Source: Patagioenas fasciata
Taxonomy: Eukaryota > Chordata > Aves > Columbiformes > Columbidae
NCBI RefSeq assembly: GCF_037038585.1
Contig: NC_092525.1
Coordinates: forward strand, 18,930,867-18,994,866
Direction: 5' to 3'
Length of the DNA: 64,000 nt
A model generated the notes under the pieces. It saw only the letters and a program-made list of their open reading frames with translations. It was not told the DNA's origin and made no database searches. Shown here piece after piece: positions 39,701-46,913 of this stretch (position 1 is the first letter of the stretch; every line of letters starts with the position of its first letter). The translations under genes were made by a program, and so were the position numbers.

Positions 39701-40608
39701 GTGATGCTGAGAACCACATTCATGCAGATCTGTCACTGATGCCCGTGTCCACAAGTTCTATGTGTCAGTTGGTGTTATAAACCAATCCACACAAGTTCCT
39801 TCCACCACTGAATCCAAGTCATTTTAAAGTTAGCCTGGGTATGTCTGCATCAGAGCTTGGCAAATCTTCAGAGGTGGTTTTCTAGATGCTATTTCCCCAA
39901 ACAGGTTAACCATTCTTGTACAAGTCAGCAGGAACTAAGTGATGATGTCTTTTAAGGAGAAAAGATGCTGCCAGTTAGCTGATAAACAGTATTTAACTTC
40001 TGCGAAAAACAAAAGATCCCAGTTCCAGCTGTGTTCAGAACTCAAAGTACTAGAGCTGATGTCTTTTGCAGATGCTTTTTTTCCAACTGCTGTGATTCTT
40101 AACCGCCTCCTTCTGCACCCCTTTCAAAGCACGTCACCCCATGACCAGTTCGTTGCAAAGCCACTTCTCCTTCCAGCAGTGACTGTGGAGATACTAGCTT
40201 GACCAAAAAAAGAGGCAACATTCATTCATACCAAGTTACAGCTTATGAATGACAGCGCCCTCATTAACACACACCTACACACCCTGCTTCAAGTTCCAAG
40301 TTCACTATAATTATCACTGCACCACTTTTACACTCACCTGTTCCTTCAGTTGCTTGATGGATTGCTGGAGGGTCAGTATCTGGTTAAACAAAGGGCTTCT
40401 GAGTGTGTTACGCAAAACAGTGAGGTTTTCGTTATGTTGGGAATCTCTTTTCTCACGAAGTTTTGCTTGCAGACGATCAAGGATCTGCAGCACCTGCTGT
40501 TTATCTGCACCACAAAGTAGTACATGTGAGGAATGTAGCTTCATTTCTCAACGCTTAATAAAAGTCATCACACTCAGACTACATACCTGCAGCAGGATTT
40601 TCAGGCAT
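9624..40608 (-). CDS. PATJ: PATJ (INADL), 5' part of gene: L27-multi-PDZ tight junction scaffold, spliced, continues past position 1
   Basis: PATJ is a cytoplasmic scaffold. Its N-terminal L27 domain binds PALS1 and links it to Crumbs, and its PDZ domains bind junction proteins of the ZO and claudin families; it acts at apical tight junctions of epithelia (family knowledge). Sixteen minus-strand exons give 693 codons without a frame break. The order is start codon, L27 (about residues 8-63), linker, PDZ1 (about 130-225, GLGFSVVAL), PDZ2 (about 248-330, GLGFGIVGG), PDZ3 (about 362-455, SLGITIVGY), charged linker, PDZ4 (about 552-635) and the first strands of PDZ5 ([10 protein letters not shown]). 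Human PATJ is about 1,800 residues with ten PDZ domains, so roughly 38% of the protein is here. MPDZ is the closest paralogue, but the MPENPA start and the exon-by-exon match favour PATJ. The gene is head to head with TM2D1. The summed length divides by three and each junction joins in phase, which supports the model. The joins are inferred by eye, not from transcripts. Confidence 0.95.
9750..11447 (-). other. PATJ intron between coding exons 15 and 16
   Basis: 1,698 bases of AT-rich intron. No coding signal or recognisable element was seen beyond short A and T runs. Confidence 0.8.
11448..11612 (-). CDS. PATJ: PATJ coding exon 15 (PDZ4, second half)
   Basis: This 165-nt exon is in phase 0 at both ends. 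It reads [20 protein letters not shown], then [16 protein letters not shown] and an acidic linker ending PPEQK. It is nearly identical to mammalian PATJ through CCRRLFDD. The exon is clearly GC-richer than the introns around it. The acceptor is CTGTGTAG and the donor AAAAG|GTAAAC. Confidence 0.95.
11613..14946 (-). other. PATJ intron between coding exons 14 and 15
   Basis: 3,334 bases. It contains a T15 tract (11,683-11,697), an A18 tract (14,673-14,690) and a more GC-balanced stretch at 12.4-13.4 kb with short overlapping ORFs on both strands that match nothing I know. Confidence 0.8.
14947..15081 (-). CDS. PATJ: PATJ coding exon 14 (PDZ4, first half)
   Basis: This 135-nt exon is in phase 0 at both ends. 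It reads [20 protein letters not shown], then [18 protein letters not shown] and EDELLE. The loop LRLGVELD is a degenerate PDZ carboxylate loop, as in mammalian PDZ4 of PATJ. The acceptor is TTTGGCAG and the donor AGAG|GTAAAA. Confidence 0.94.
15082..16082 (-). other. PATJ intron between coding exons 13 and 14
   Basis: 1,001 bases. Short ORFs on both strands at 15.3-16.0 kb have no recognisable content. No repeat was identified. Confidence 0.8.
16083..16139 (-). CDS. PATJ: PATJ coding exon 13 (57-nt micro-linker)
   Basis: This 57-nt exon is in phase 0 at both ends and encodes 19 residues, [19 protein letters not shown]. The [10 protein letters not shown] part matches the mammalian DDAELQKYSK. 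It is too short to stand out as an ORF and was found by homology plus splice sites (acceptor TTTTTAG, donor AAAG|GTATGAC). Confidence 0.92.
16140..18289 (-). other. PATJ intron between coding exons 12 and 13
   Basis: 2,150 bases of AT-rich intron. No feature could be supported. Confidence 0.8.
18290..18366 (-). CDS. PATJ: PATJ coding exon 12 (conserved KWENLLGP motif)
   Basis: This 77-nt exon completes the single-base overhang and ends in phase 0. It reads [18 protein letters not shown] then GPEYEVM, matching the mammalian ELKSRWENLLGPDYEVM segment before PDZ4. The acceptor is ATATTTAG and the donor ATG|GTATGTTAT. Confidence 0.93.
18367..24323 (-). other. PATJ intron between coding exons 11 and 12 (longest complete PATJ intron between coding exons)
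   Basis: 5,957 bases. It holds a decayed CR1 ORF2 fragment at its 5' end (about 23.70-24.23 kb, described separately). The segment from about 23.16 to 23.60 kb has a purine-rich character that may be an older, more 5' part of the same CR1. The remainder has no recognisable element. Confidence 0.8.
23700..24230 (+). repeat. Decayed CR1 LINE fragment (ORF2 reverse transcriptase region), sense on plus strand
   Basis: The stretch near 23,715 (AATTATAGGCCAGTCAGTCT), the AAGCTTTTGACACC stretch near 23,890 and GAACTGGATGGACCACTGGG near 23,970 match, in order and spacing, the avian CR1 reverse transcriptase coding consensus as I remember it. Weaker matches continue through the CACCCTCCGC and CAGAGAGACCTG segments to about 24,230. 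The reading frame is broken by stops and indels, so it is an old dead copy. It is antisense to PATJ and lies about 100 bases past the donor of coding exon 11. Edges are approximate. Confidence 0.7.
24324..24452 (-). CDS. PATJ: PATJ coding exon 11 (charged PDZ3-PDZ4 linker, divergent)
   Basis: This 129-nt exon joins in phase 1 on both sides. It reads [20 protein letters not shown] and then a lysine, glutamate, asparagine and glutamine-rich stretch ending LHKTG. The PAF, TET and downstream charged run align loosely with the acidic linker of mammalian PATJ, but identity is low. The acceptor TTTCACAG is good. The donor ACAG|GTGGAT is non-optimal, so the 3' edge is the least certain of the gene. 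A decayed CR1 starts about 100 bases beyond the donor. Confidence 0.78.
24735..24870 (-). CDS. PATJ: PATJ coding exon 10 (PDZ3, end)
   Basis: This 136-nt exon starts in phase 0 with [20 protein letters not shown], the alpha2 helix, and the last strand [10 protein letters not shown] short serine/proline stretch follows, with one base left over. The acceptor is GGTTTAG and the donor AGAG|GTAATA. Confidence 0.94.
24871..26127 (-). other. PATJ intron between coding exons 9 and 10
   Basis: 1,257 bases of AT-rich intron with short random ORFs. No element was identified. Confidence 0.8.
26128..26216 (-). CDS. PATJ: PATJ coding exon 9 (PDZ3, middle)
   Basis: This 89-nt exon completes the overhang to give [19 protein letters not shown] and [12 protein letters not shown], the core strands of PDZ3. 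It leaves in phase 0. The acceptor is TGCCAACAG and the donor GCT|GTAAGT. Confidence 0.94.
26217..27576 (-). other. PATJ intron between coding exons 8 and 9
   Basis: 1,360 bases. A more GC-balanced patch at 26.9-27.3 kb has overlapping ORFs on both strands without recognisable content. Confidence 0.8.
27577..27679 (-). CDS. PATJ: PATJ coding exon 8 (PDZ3, start)
   Basis: This 103-nt exon enters in phase 0 and leaves with one base over. It reads [18 protein letters not shown], then the PDZ loop [11 protein letters not shown]. Mammalian PATJ has the same LFETYNVELV and SLGIRIVGY arrangement. The acceptor is TTTATAG and the donor GTAG|GTGAGT. Confidence 0.93.
27680..31368 (-). other. PATJ intron between coding exons 7 and 8
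   Basis: 3,689 bases. It includes an open stretch on the plus strand (27,954-28,442, no ATG-based gene structure, no recognisable family) and an A16 tract at 29,524-29,539. Nothing else was identified. Confidence 0.8.
31369..31581 (-). CDS. PATJ: PATJ coding exon 7 (PDZ2, second half, and linker)
   Basis: This 213-nt exon is in phase 0 at both ends. It starts [15 protein letters not shown], continues with the alpha2 helix [13 protein letters not shown] and strand VRMIVARDP, and ends in a proline-rich linker ([12 protein letters not shown]) closing with FQNGN. The PDZ2 part is nearly identical to mammalian PATJ as I remember it. The acceptor is GTTTGAAG and the donor AAT|GTAAGTATC. Confidence 0.95.
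31582..33331 (-). other. PATJ intron between coding exons 6 and 7
   Basis: 1,750 bases. It includes a T-run near 32,083 and a plus-strand open stretch at 32.33-32.76 kb with no recognisable content. Confidence 0.8.
33332..33460 (-). CDS. PATJ: PATJ coding exon 6 (PDZ2, first half)
   Basis: This 129-nt exon is in phase 0 at both ends. It reads [15 protein letters not shown], then the PDZ loop GLGFGIVGG and [14 protein letters not shown]. The acceptor is TAATTGCAG and the donor CGG|GTAATT, which is weaker than consensus at +5/+6. Confidence 0.95.
33461..35124 (-). other. PATJ intron between coding exons 5 and 6
   Basis: 1,664 bases of AT-rich intron. No element was identified. Confidence 0.8.
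35125..35323 (-). CDS. PATJ: PATJ coding exon 5 (PDZ1, second half, and linker)
   Basis: This 199-nt exon takes the two-base overhang from exon 4 to give [15 protein letters not shown], then the alpha2 helix [12 protein letters not shown] and the last strand HLVVARE. A serine-rich linker ending NPPET follows. It leaves in phase 0. The acceptor is TTGTTAAG and the donor ACT|GTGAGTTC. Confidence 0.95.
35324..37087 (-). other. PATJ intron between coding exons 4 and 5
   Basis: 1,764 bases. Short ORFs on both strands around 36.0-36.4 kb match nothing I know. No repeat was identified. Confidence 0.8.
37088..37227 (-). CDS. PATJ: PATJ coding exon 4 (PDZ1, first half)
   Basis: This 140-nt exon enters in phase 0 and leaves with two bases over. 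It contains the PDZ carboxylate-binding loop GLGFSVVAL followed by [17 protein letters not shown], the beta2-beta3 region and the GxxAxR turn of PDZ1. The acceptor is TTTATTAG and the donor ACAG|GTGAGAT. Confidence 0.95.
37228..38539 (-). other. PATJ intron between coding exons 3 and 4
   Basis: 1,312 bases of AT-rich intron. No element was identified. Confidence 0.8.
38540..38731 (-). CDS. PATJ: PATJ coding exon 3 (L27-PDZ1 linker)
   Basis: This 192-nt exon is in phase 0 at both ends. It reads [18 protein letters not shown] then LLVFADKS, ending NAIIQQMAK. It corresponds to the linker between L27 and PDZ1 in mammalian PATJ (FDF, GLLVF and IIQQMA are conserved; the middle is divergent and serine/proline rich). 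The acceptor is TTCAACAG and the donor AAAG|GTAAGG. Confidence 0.93.
38732..40337 (-). other. PATJ intron between coding exons 2 and 3
   Basis: 1,606 bases. A GC-richer patch at 39.48-39.75 kb is open in several frames on both strands, which reflects base composition. No gene or known repeat was recognised. Confidence 0.8.
40338..40504 (-). CDS. PATJ: PATJ coding exon 2 (L27 domain)
   Basis: This 167-nt exon completes the split codon of exon 1 and ends in phase 0. It encodes about residues 8-63. The segments [35 protein letters not shown] and the acidic/basic helix pattern are the L27 domain that heterodimerises with the PALS1 L27N domain. The acceptor is GGTGCAG and the donor CAG|GTGAGTG. 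Only 82 bases of intron separate it from coding exon 1. Confidence 0.95.
40505..40586 (-). other. Very short (82-nt) PATJ intron between coding exons 1 and 2
   Basis: Bounded by GTATGT at the donor and GGTGCAG at the acceptor on the minus strand. The coding phase (one base over) joins correctly across it. Confidence 0.92.
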
Positions 40609-40643
40609 GTTGAAGGGTATTTTTGGATTTAGTCTAGAATAAC
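40587..40643 (-). CDS. PATJ: PATJ coding exon 1 (start codon exon)
   Basis: The ATG is at 40,608-40,606 and 22 coding bases read MPENPAA plus one base, as in mammalian PATJ. The 35 bases from 40,643 to 40,609 are 5' UTR. They contain an in-frame TAA (GTT ATT CTA GAC TAA), which fixes this ATG as the start. The acceptor is CTCATCCAG just above 40,643, preceded by a T-run. The donor is CAG|GTATGT. Confidence 0.93.
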
Positions 40644-43266
40644 CTGGATGAGTTTAAAAAAAAAATTGAATTAATAAGTTATGTATCTGAGCAGAATGCT
40701 AACAGATGCACAGTCAATGCACACAATAATAAAACACTAAGCTAACTATAACAAATTTAATACAAAAATACTACTACCCCCAGTTTTCACCTCAAATATT
40801 CAACAACATAGCAAGTTGCACTGCAGCCTCAGCACATCCAAAATCTTTCCTTGTTCCGTGTGCTTTTCCTTTCACACATGGGAAAGAATATGAACAACTC
40901 TCAAAATATGAGTGAAAATGCAGGTTATAAAATCAAACATTGGCCAAGAAAATTGTGAGACAGGTATGCTCAACCAAATTATTTTGAATATGGACATTAA
41001 AGTTGCAATATTTTCAAATACACATAACAGTTAAAATCATCCTATTATTTAGAAGATACCTTCCACCCAATTAATTATTTGTAGACAGTATTCTTATTGT
41101 GACAGCTCAGTCCTGCTGCATGGCAATATAGGTGAAACCTTGCATCTCTCTATAAAACAATGAAGTTCCCTCCACTCAGAAGACAGCACAGAGGCCCAAA
41201 ATTGGCCAAATCAATCCCTAGTCCCACACGTTCCTAAGGGAGGTCAGTTCTAATTGCAGCCCCCAGCTGAACAGGTGAAAGAAGCTCATTGTCTTCTACA
41301 TGAGCTTGCCTTTCTCTTTATTACATACATGCCAAGCTTTGAAGGAACAGAATATCCTTCATCACGCTCCTCTACAGTGCCAAACAGAGCAGGTCTCCAA
41401 CTGGGGGTGAGGTTCATGGCAGCATAAAAACAACAGACTTGCAATTAGCAGCGATGATAAATCTGTACCCTTACTTGCATGTTATTATGTTGATGTGGAG
41501 CCTGTCATTCTGAAAACTATCAAGGCAGTTATACCAAAACATACACGAGAAATAAGATTTCTTCACTTAGCACGAGCTCCTCTAAGAGAAGTCAGTGTTT
41601 AATAGCATAATTTTAACTCTACCCAGTATATAACAGTGTAATTGCAGGACCTTCTACTCTGCCTCTGATGTCGTCTGTGTTCACACTGAAGATGCCTTGA
41701 GTTCTGGGAGGATGCTGTTGTATTTAACAAGATATTAAAATAGCTTCTCTTCTCTTGAAGAGTCAAATTAAGCTGATTTACCTAATGAAAAGAAAAAGTG
41801 GAGGTGTGTCACAAACCACCATTTCAGATTTATGCACCCCTTGCCTATGTGAGCAGTTTTGGCTCATGGAGGAATTCCTGCAGAGTTCCGCGGGTTTGCG
41901 TGGTTTCCACCCAGGGCCAAGCAAAATGAGTCGCTTTGCAAGGCTGTTAACAGATTTAGAAGGTCATTTTAAATCAAACTCATAGCAAGAGTTGAAGCAG
42001 CAAACCCATGCAACCCCTAAAAGATTTTCAGGAATGTATCTGAACTTTGCTAAGTGCTGCAGCTTTATTTTCTTTTCCCTTCAAAATAAAACACTTCTAA
42101 GAGCACAGCAGCCTTTGATTCTGTGCTGAGATCTGATTCTGAAAAACAGATGAAAATACCATTTCCTTATACATTCCTGGGCCTTCATTTAAACAAAAAA
42201 AGACAAAACTAAACCTCAACTAAAAATATTGCAAGAATCTTAACAAAACAGGACAAATAATACAGAAATCTGTTCTTTCTTGCCAATTTAAATTCCCTCC
42301 ATTCACTTCCCTCATCTGTTTCTCTACCTCACAGTAGCAATTAAAAGAAAAAAAAAAAAGCACCTTAAAGCAAGAGAACCAACATCAGAAAGGGATGCAA
42401 AATAACTCCTATGAGGAAAAGTGGCTTTAAAACCTTTAAACCAGCAGCAGGGTGAAAAAAGATTAAACCCAGAAAATAAATCCAGCATGGCAGGAAATAA
42501 TGCCAACTTGACAACACCGTCCCCATCTAATAGCTGAAGCCAAGAGGCCGGTCCAGCCCTCCAGCCCTCTTTGATGCATTTTCTTCTTCCCCTTCCATCT
42601 GCGCCTGCACTCATTCATCTGATCCCATAGTGAGCTGGAACGGGGAGCTAAACACGCAGAAAAAAACCAAAACAAAACAAAACACAACCCTTCCCATTTT
42701 GGTAGAGTGAGCTTTCTGCCCAGTTAGCTGTCGACTGCCAGCGCTGGCATGCAGGAGGGGACCCGGATGTGCCGGGGAAGCAGAACCGCACCTTGCAGCA
42801 CTGGTGGTTGCAGCTCAGCTGCACTGGCAAACCACACCACAAGAAACAGCCTGCATCACTCAAAAAACAGCCTCAAAGTGCCATGCAGACAGTCTCCAAG
42901 ATTAATCTTCTTTTCCATTACAGCGGGTGTAACAATAGCAATTATGATGACGGGTACAGAGCCAAGGAAGAAAAACTGAAGCAGGAAAATGCAGGTGAGA
43001 GATCTGGGTTGCAACAAATGCACTGGAGTCCCCGCAAGAAAGAGGTGTAAAAGAGAGGAGGAAGAAAAAAAAAAAGATTAAAGAAAGTTCCACCTTCCTG
43101 CTTGAGCTGCTGTAAAGTGTTGCTCAGAGCCACTGCAGACCCCTCCATGCCAGGGGATGCCACAGTGGACCTCAGGTGTGTCACAGTTTGAGTTCACGCA
43201 GCACTTTGGGATTCCTCATGATCAAAGGTGGCCCCCAGCCAGTTTGCAATGGTTTATCTTTTTTTT

Positions 43267-43291
43267 GTGTGTGTGTGTGTGTGTGTGTGTG
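43267..43291 (+). repeat. (GT)n microsatellite
   Basis: A perfect run of twelve GT units plus G, preceded by a T-run. A G9 homopolymer follows at 43,353-43,361, so the area is likely length-polymorphic. Confidence 0.95.
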
Positions 43292-45286
43292 CAATATGTT
43301 AAAACCACTCTCAGTATTTCTTTGTTCTCCATTCTTTCACAGAAAGAAAATTGGGGGGGGGCAGGAGGGAAGAAGTGTGTTATAGTGTGTTATATTTTAA
43401 AAGAAACACCTCCTTCTGGTGTGAGGGGATCCCTGAGAACATAATTCAAAGTCTTCAAATAATGTATAATTGAGGACGGGTCTAAGACTGGCTTTTGGAC
43501 ACCAAAGAAACACACAACTTCATATACTATTAAGCTGTTTATATCTGGGGGGCCAAACAGCTTATCCTTAATTTCCAAACACCCATGCTAAGCGCGAGCA
43601 GGGTGCCAACAGACAGTTGTTAAATTAGGACGTCCCTTCCTAGGCAATAATTTTTAAGAGTGATCCAACACACTACTGTTTGTCTGGTTTAAACCAGTTC
43701 ACCCACTCAGCTTCCTTAGCTACATTCTCTGATGTCTACAGCCACTTATCTTACAAGTAGACAAAACTGCAAACCTCAGTTCTAAATGTATGTTACAAAT
43801 CCCAATATCACTGTAAAATCATCAAGAAAAAAAATAATTTCAGAGAGTTTAGTGTCTTCTAATATCAGAAAAAACCTCCAGACTCCAGCACAGCATGGAG
43901 CTGGGTTTTTACTGTCTTCACTTTTGAGAGCTGAACACATCATAGGGAGCAGGAAAGTTTCATAAGGTTTTGTACGAAATCCCAGGACTTGGATCTTCTT
44001 CAAAAGCAGCCTAAGAAACAATGAATTCCCCCATGCTGGTGCCAGCAGAGGTCATAAGAAGAGCTGAAAGGTTTAAGTCTTCTATTGCCATCAGCCCAGG
44101 CCAGACACCTGCCATTGGCACAGGGACACGGGGCGCTCAGCCCTGGAGCCAGAAGGGAACATGACACCCCAGCACTGGCCTTGACAAACACCTACGCTCC
44201 ACAGAGCACTGCTAAAAGACAAAAAGAAGGGTTTCCCTCCTGCGGTCTGGAGGAGGACACAGTTTAGCCAACGGAGATTCTTCTTCCCATTTCTCCCCAC
44301 TCACCCAACAACTGCTTCTGCCATACATCCCTCAACCTGGCCTCTGACAACCTGTGTCCTTCCGCAAGTCACACCTGCAGGGGAAGTTCTGCCTCATGGG
44401 AGGCTCTCCCCAACCTTCTGGGACATCAAACACCATGAGCCCCTAATGCACAAATGCTAACTGCTGCTATTTTTCAAAGGCTTCTGCTGTGGCCAGTCTC
44501 AGCAGCCTGCCACAGGAACAGCCAAGGGTACATCCCAACCCAAAGTCACCTTTCTGCACTAATGCCATTGTAATTTTCCCTGGCCCTGTTATCAGGAATG
44601 ACCAACACAGCACATGTCACATTCTTCGTCAGATAGGGGTCTGACTTGGAAAATTTCAGCCCAAACAGTTTAAAATATGACAAAGGCAAAAAGAAAGGGA
44701 AAACAACATTTGTTGGTGTGATTTTAATCCTATATTGTCCTAACACAGCATCACCTGTAATTTTAGATATCAAAAATTATATAGTTCATCTGACATCAAG
44801 CAACTACATACTGTGAAAAAAACCAACACTATTCTAACACATTTTTCTGTCCTACACGTTATGTTCGGTTTTCCATCCTGGTAGCATACAGAAGCATTCA
44901 GTACAACCAAGCTTAGCACATACACACCTTTCAGATGAAACCACCGAAACCCGCTGCTCTGTGCAATGCTGCAGTATTTATAAAGAGTGCTATAGAGTGC
45001 GTGCTCACACTGCTCTGGGCACTTTAAAGAAGGAACCAACCAAGCAGTGCTGTTAAGTGCCTAAAGACAAATACACCACACACCTCCAGGTGAAGCAGGT
45101 CAAAGCTAAATATTGTTAAATATCAAAACACTACTCCATGGGCACACTGAGCATGCCCTGTTGTTACATACAATTAGTGACCACAACATGAGGAGAGAAA
45201 AAAAAAACAAACCCAAAAACATCCAAAGGAACACTCCGCGTGTGTGATTACCAGTCTCCATGCAGATCAAGAGGAGTCTTACTCAC

Positions 45287-45453
45287 TCTAGAGGCATGCG
45301 AACTTTTAACAAGCAGAACCTGAATTCCTGCGGACTTCAGCCTCCTGGGAAGCACCAGTGTGCTTTCTCTGGTGTCTAATAGAAGGGTGAGCTCACGCTG
45401 AAGCCATTCTCCATGGAGCAATAACATGGCCTCAGAAACCTGTTCTCGCAAAG
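45287..45453 (-). other. Exon-like open segment of unknown identity in PATJ intron 1
   Basis: On the minus strand a good acceptor (TTTTCCTCCAG before 45,453) and a near-consensus donor (AGA|GTGAGTAAG after 45,287) bound 167 bases that are open in one frame. That frame reads LREQVSEAMLLLHGEW and ends KSSHASR. I do not recognise the peptide. If spliced to the PATJ start exon at 40,643 it would be 5' UTR: the ATG inside it (MLLLHGEW...) runs on into VILD and the TAA upstream of the PATJ start, giving an upstream ORF of about 51 codons. It could also be an exon of another transcript or a chance arrangement. Confidence 0.4.
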
Positions 45454-45649
45454 CTGGAGGAAAACTTGTTTCTGAGATCTAAATGCTGTCACGTTCTAGT
45501 AAAATTAGTCAATAAATCCTAGAATTACTAGGATAGCGTACATGATTAACAAATCACTTTATGGGAAGGACCTGTGTACACTCAGGCACAGGTCAGGTGC
45601 TGAGGAAGCGAGGGGTTGGTGGGAAATACCTCTCCCAAGCATCTGTGCC

Positions 45650-46035
45650 ACATAGAATCCTTTCAGTTGGAAGAGACCCTCAGGATCAAGTCCAACCATA
45701 CCGTAACTCTGGCAATAAACCATGTCCCTAAGAACCTCGCCTAAACGCCTTTTAAACACCTCCAAGGATGGTGACTCCACCACTGCCCTGGGCAGCCTGT
45801 TCTAATGCCCGTCAGCCCTTTCTGGGAAGAACTTTTTCCTAATATCCAAACTCAACCTCCCCTGGTGCAACTTGAGGCCACTTCCTCTTGGGCTGTCACT
45901 TGATACTTGGGAGAAGAGACCAACACCCTCCGTGCTACAACCTCTTTTCAGGCAGTTGCAGAGATCAGGTCTCCCCTCAGCCTCCTGTTCTCCAGGCTGA
46001 ACAGCCCCAGCTCCCTCAGCCGCTCCCCAAGCACC
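45650..46035 (-). repeat. CR1 LINE 3' fragment (copy 1)
   Basis: The plus strand begins CATAGAATCC and continues with the classic avian CR1 3'-end sequence (TTGGAAGAGACC, CCTGGGCAGCCTGTT, ATATCCAAACT, then GGCTGAACAGCCCCAGCTCC). This is the reverse complement of the element, so the element's 3' end is at 45,650 and it is 5'-truncated at about 46,035. It abuts the PATJ CpG island. Confidence 0.95.
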
Positions 46036-46049
46036 AGCACTACCTGAAG

Positions 46050-46697
46050 AAGGGATTAAACTCCTCCGGAAAAGCCCTCACAACGAGCTGGCTCTACCCG
46101 CCAGAGACGCCCCGCCGCAGCCGCCACACCCGCCGGCTCCCAGGGCGTCGAGGGCAGCGACCGCCCCTCAGGGCCACCCCGGCCGGCAACCAGCCACCTC
46201 TACGCCCTCACCGCCTGCGGTACCGACAGTCCCGCCCACACCGGGGCCGGGGGGCCGAGGCCCAGCGGCGGGTTTCCCCTCGGCGCTGGGGGCGCTGCTG
46301 AGGCGAAGGGCCGCGGCGGCTCTAGGAGTGTGGGGCTCCCCGCGGTACCTGCGGGCGGGAAGCGGCGGCGGCAGCGGTCGGAGCGGCACGATGGCCGTCG
46401 GCTCTCACCTGGGCGGAAGTGGGAAGCTGGGGGGAGCGAGCCCGCCTCACCTGCGGCGCAGGAAGCCGGGGCGGCGCGGCGGGAGAGCCGCCTCCCGGGG
46501 GCCGGCCGGGCCGCAGCCCCGCGGCGGGGGCGGGCGGGAGGCGCGGGGCGCTGCCGGCCAGCAGAGAGGCCCGCGGAGAGGCCCAGCGGTGCGAGAGCTG
46601 GGGCGAGCTCTCGGATGTCGTGGGGAAGAGCAGCTTGAATGTGTCCGGAGGCTCCGAGAAGGGCCGGGCCCGGCGTTTCAGCCCCCGCGCTGAGGAT
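46050..46697 (-). promoter_or_regulatory. PATJ: CpG island, probable PATJ promoter and untranslated first exon
   Basis: Very GC-rich and CpG-dense sequence directly 5' of PATJ. On the minus strand three plausible first-exon donors occur: CCGCAG|GTACCG (exon side begins at 46,349), CCCAG|GTGAGA (46,409) and CGCAG|GTGAGG (46,451). Any of these could splice to the start-codon exon acceptor at 40,643. No TATA box was evident. A four-tract G-rich motif lies at 46,526-46,548. Long ORFs here on both strands reflect base composition. Confidence 0.7.
46526..46548 (+). promoter_or_regulatory. Potential G-quadruplex in PATJ promoter island
   Basis: Four G tracts (5, 3, 3 and 4 Gs) separated by loops of 1, 1 and 6 bases, which fits the usual G3+N1-7 rule. 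It is on the strand opposite to PATJ transcription and near its likely start site. Confidence 0.5.
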
Positions 46698-46913
46698 CAT
46701 AGAATCCTTTCAGTTGGAAGAGACCCTCAGGATCATTGAGTCCAACCATACCGTAACTCTGGCACTAAACCATGGCCTTAAGAACCTCGTCTAAATGCCT
46801 TTTAAACCCCTCCAGGGATGGTGACTCCCCCACTGCCCTGGGCAGCCTGTTCCAACGCCCAACAGCCCTTTCCAGAAGATTTTTTTCCTAATATCCAATC
46901 TGAACCCCCCCGT
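46698..46913 (-). repeat. CR1 LINE 3' fragment (copy 2)
   Basis: Starts CATAGAATCC like copy 1 and follows it closely (CCAACCATACCGTAACTCTG, CCTTTTAAAC, CCTGGGCAGCCTGTTCCAA) to about 46,913, where it is truncated after a C-run. By eye roughly nine bases in ten match copy 1, so both belong to one subfamily. Orientation is the same as copy 1. Confidence 0.95.

Larger units (their letters stand above)
40644..46348 (-). other. PATJ 5' intron (between untranslated first exon and start-codon exon)
   Basis: About 5.7 kb, depending on which donor in the CpG island is used. It contains a (GT)12 microsatellite and G9 run, an exon-like segment at 45,287-45,453 and a CR1 fragment at 45,650-46,035, each listed separately. 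The intervening 40.7-43.2 kb and 43.4-45.2 kb have no recognisable genes. Confidence 0.7.

Noticed and set aside
39428..39754. Overlapping ORFs on both strands near 39.5-39.7 kb
   Set aside because: A GC-rich patch inside a PATJ intron. No domain, no matching splice phases, and no similarity to the PATJ linker.
45287..45453. Idea that the exon-like segment is a duplicate of the 167-nt L27 exon (same length and phase)
   Set aside because: Neither the bases nor the peptide align with the L27 exon, so the shared length looks like coincidence.
46200..46700. Long ORFs on both strands in the PATJ CpG island (up to 166 codons)
   Set aside because: They are rich in Arg, Pro, Ala and Gly in every frame, as GC-rich DNA always gives. 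No family similarity was seen.
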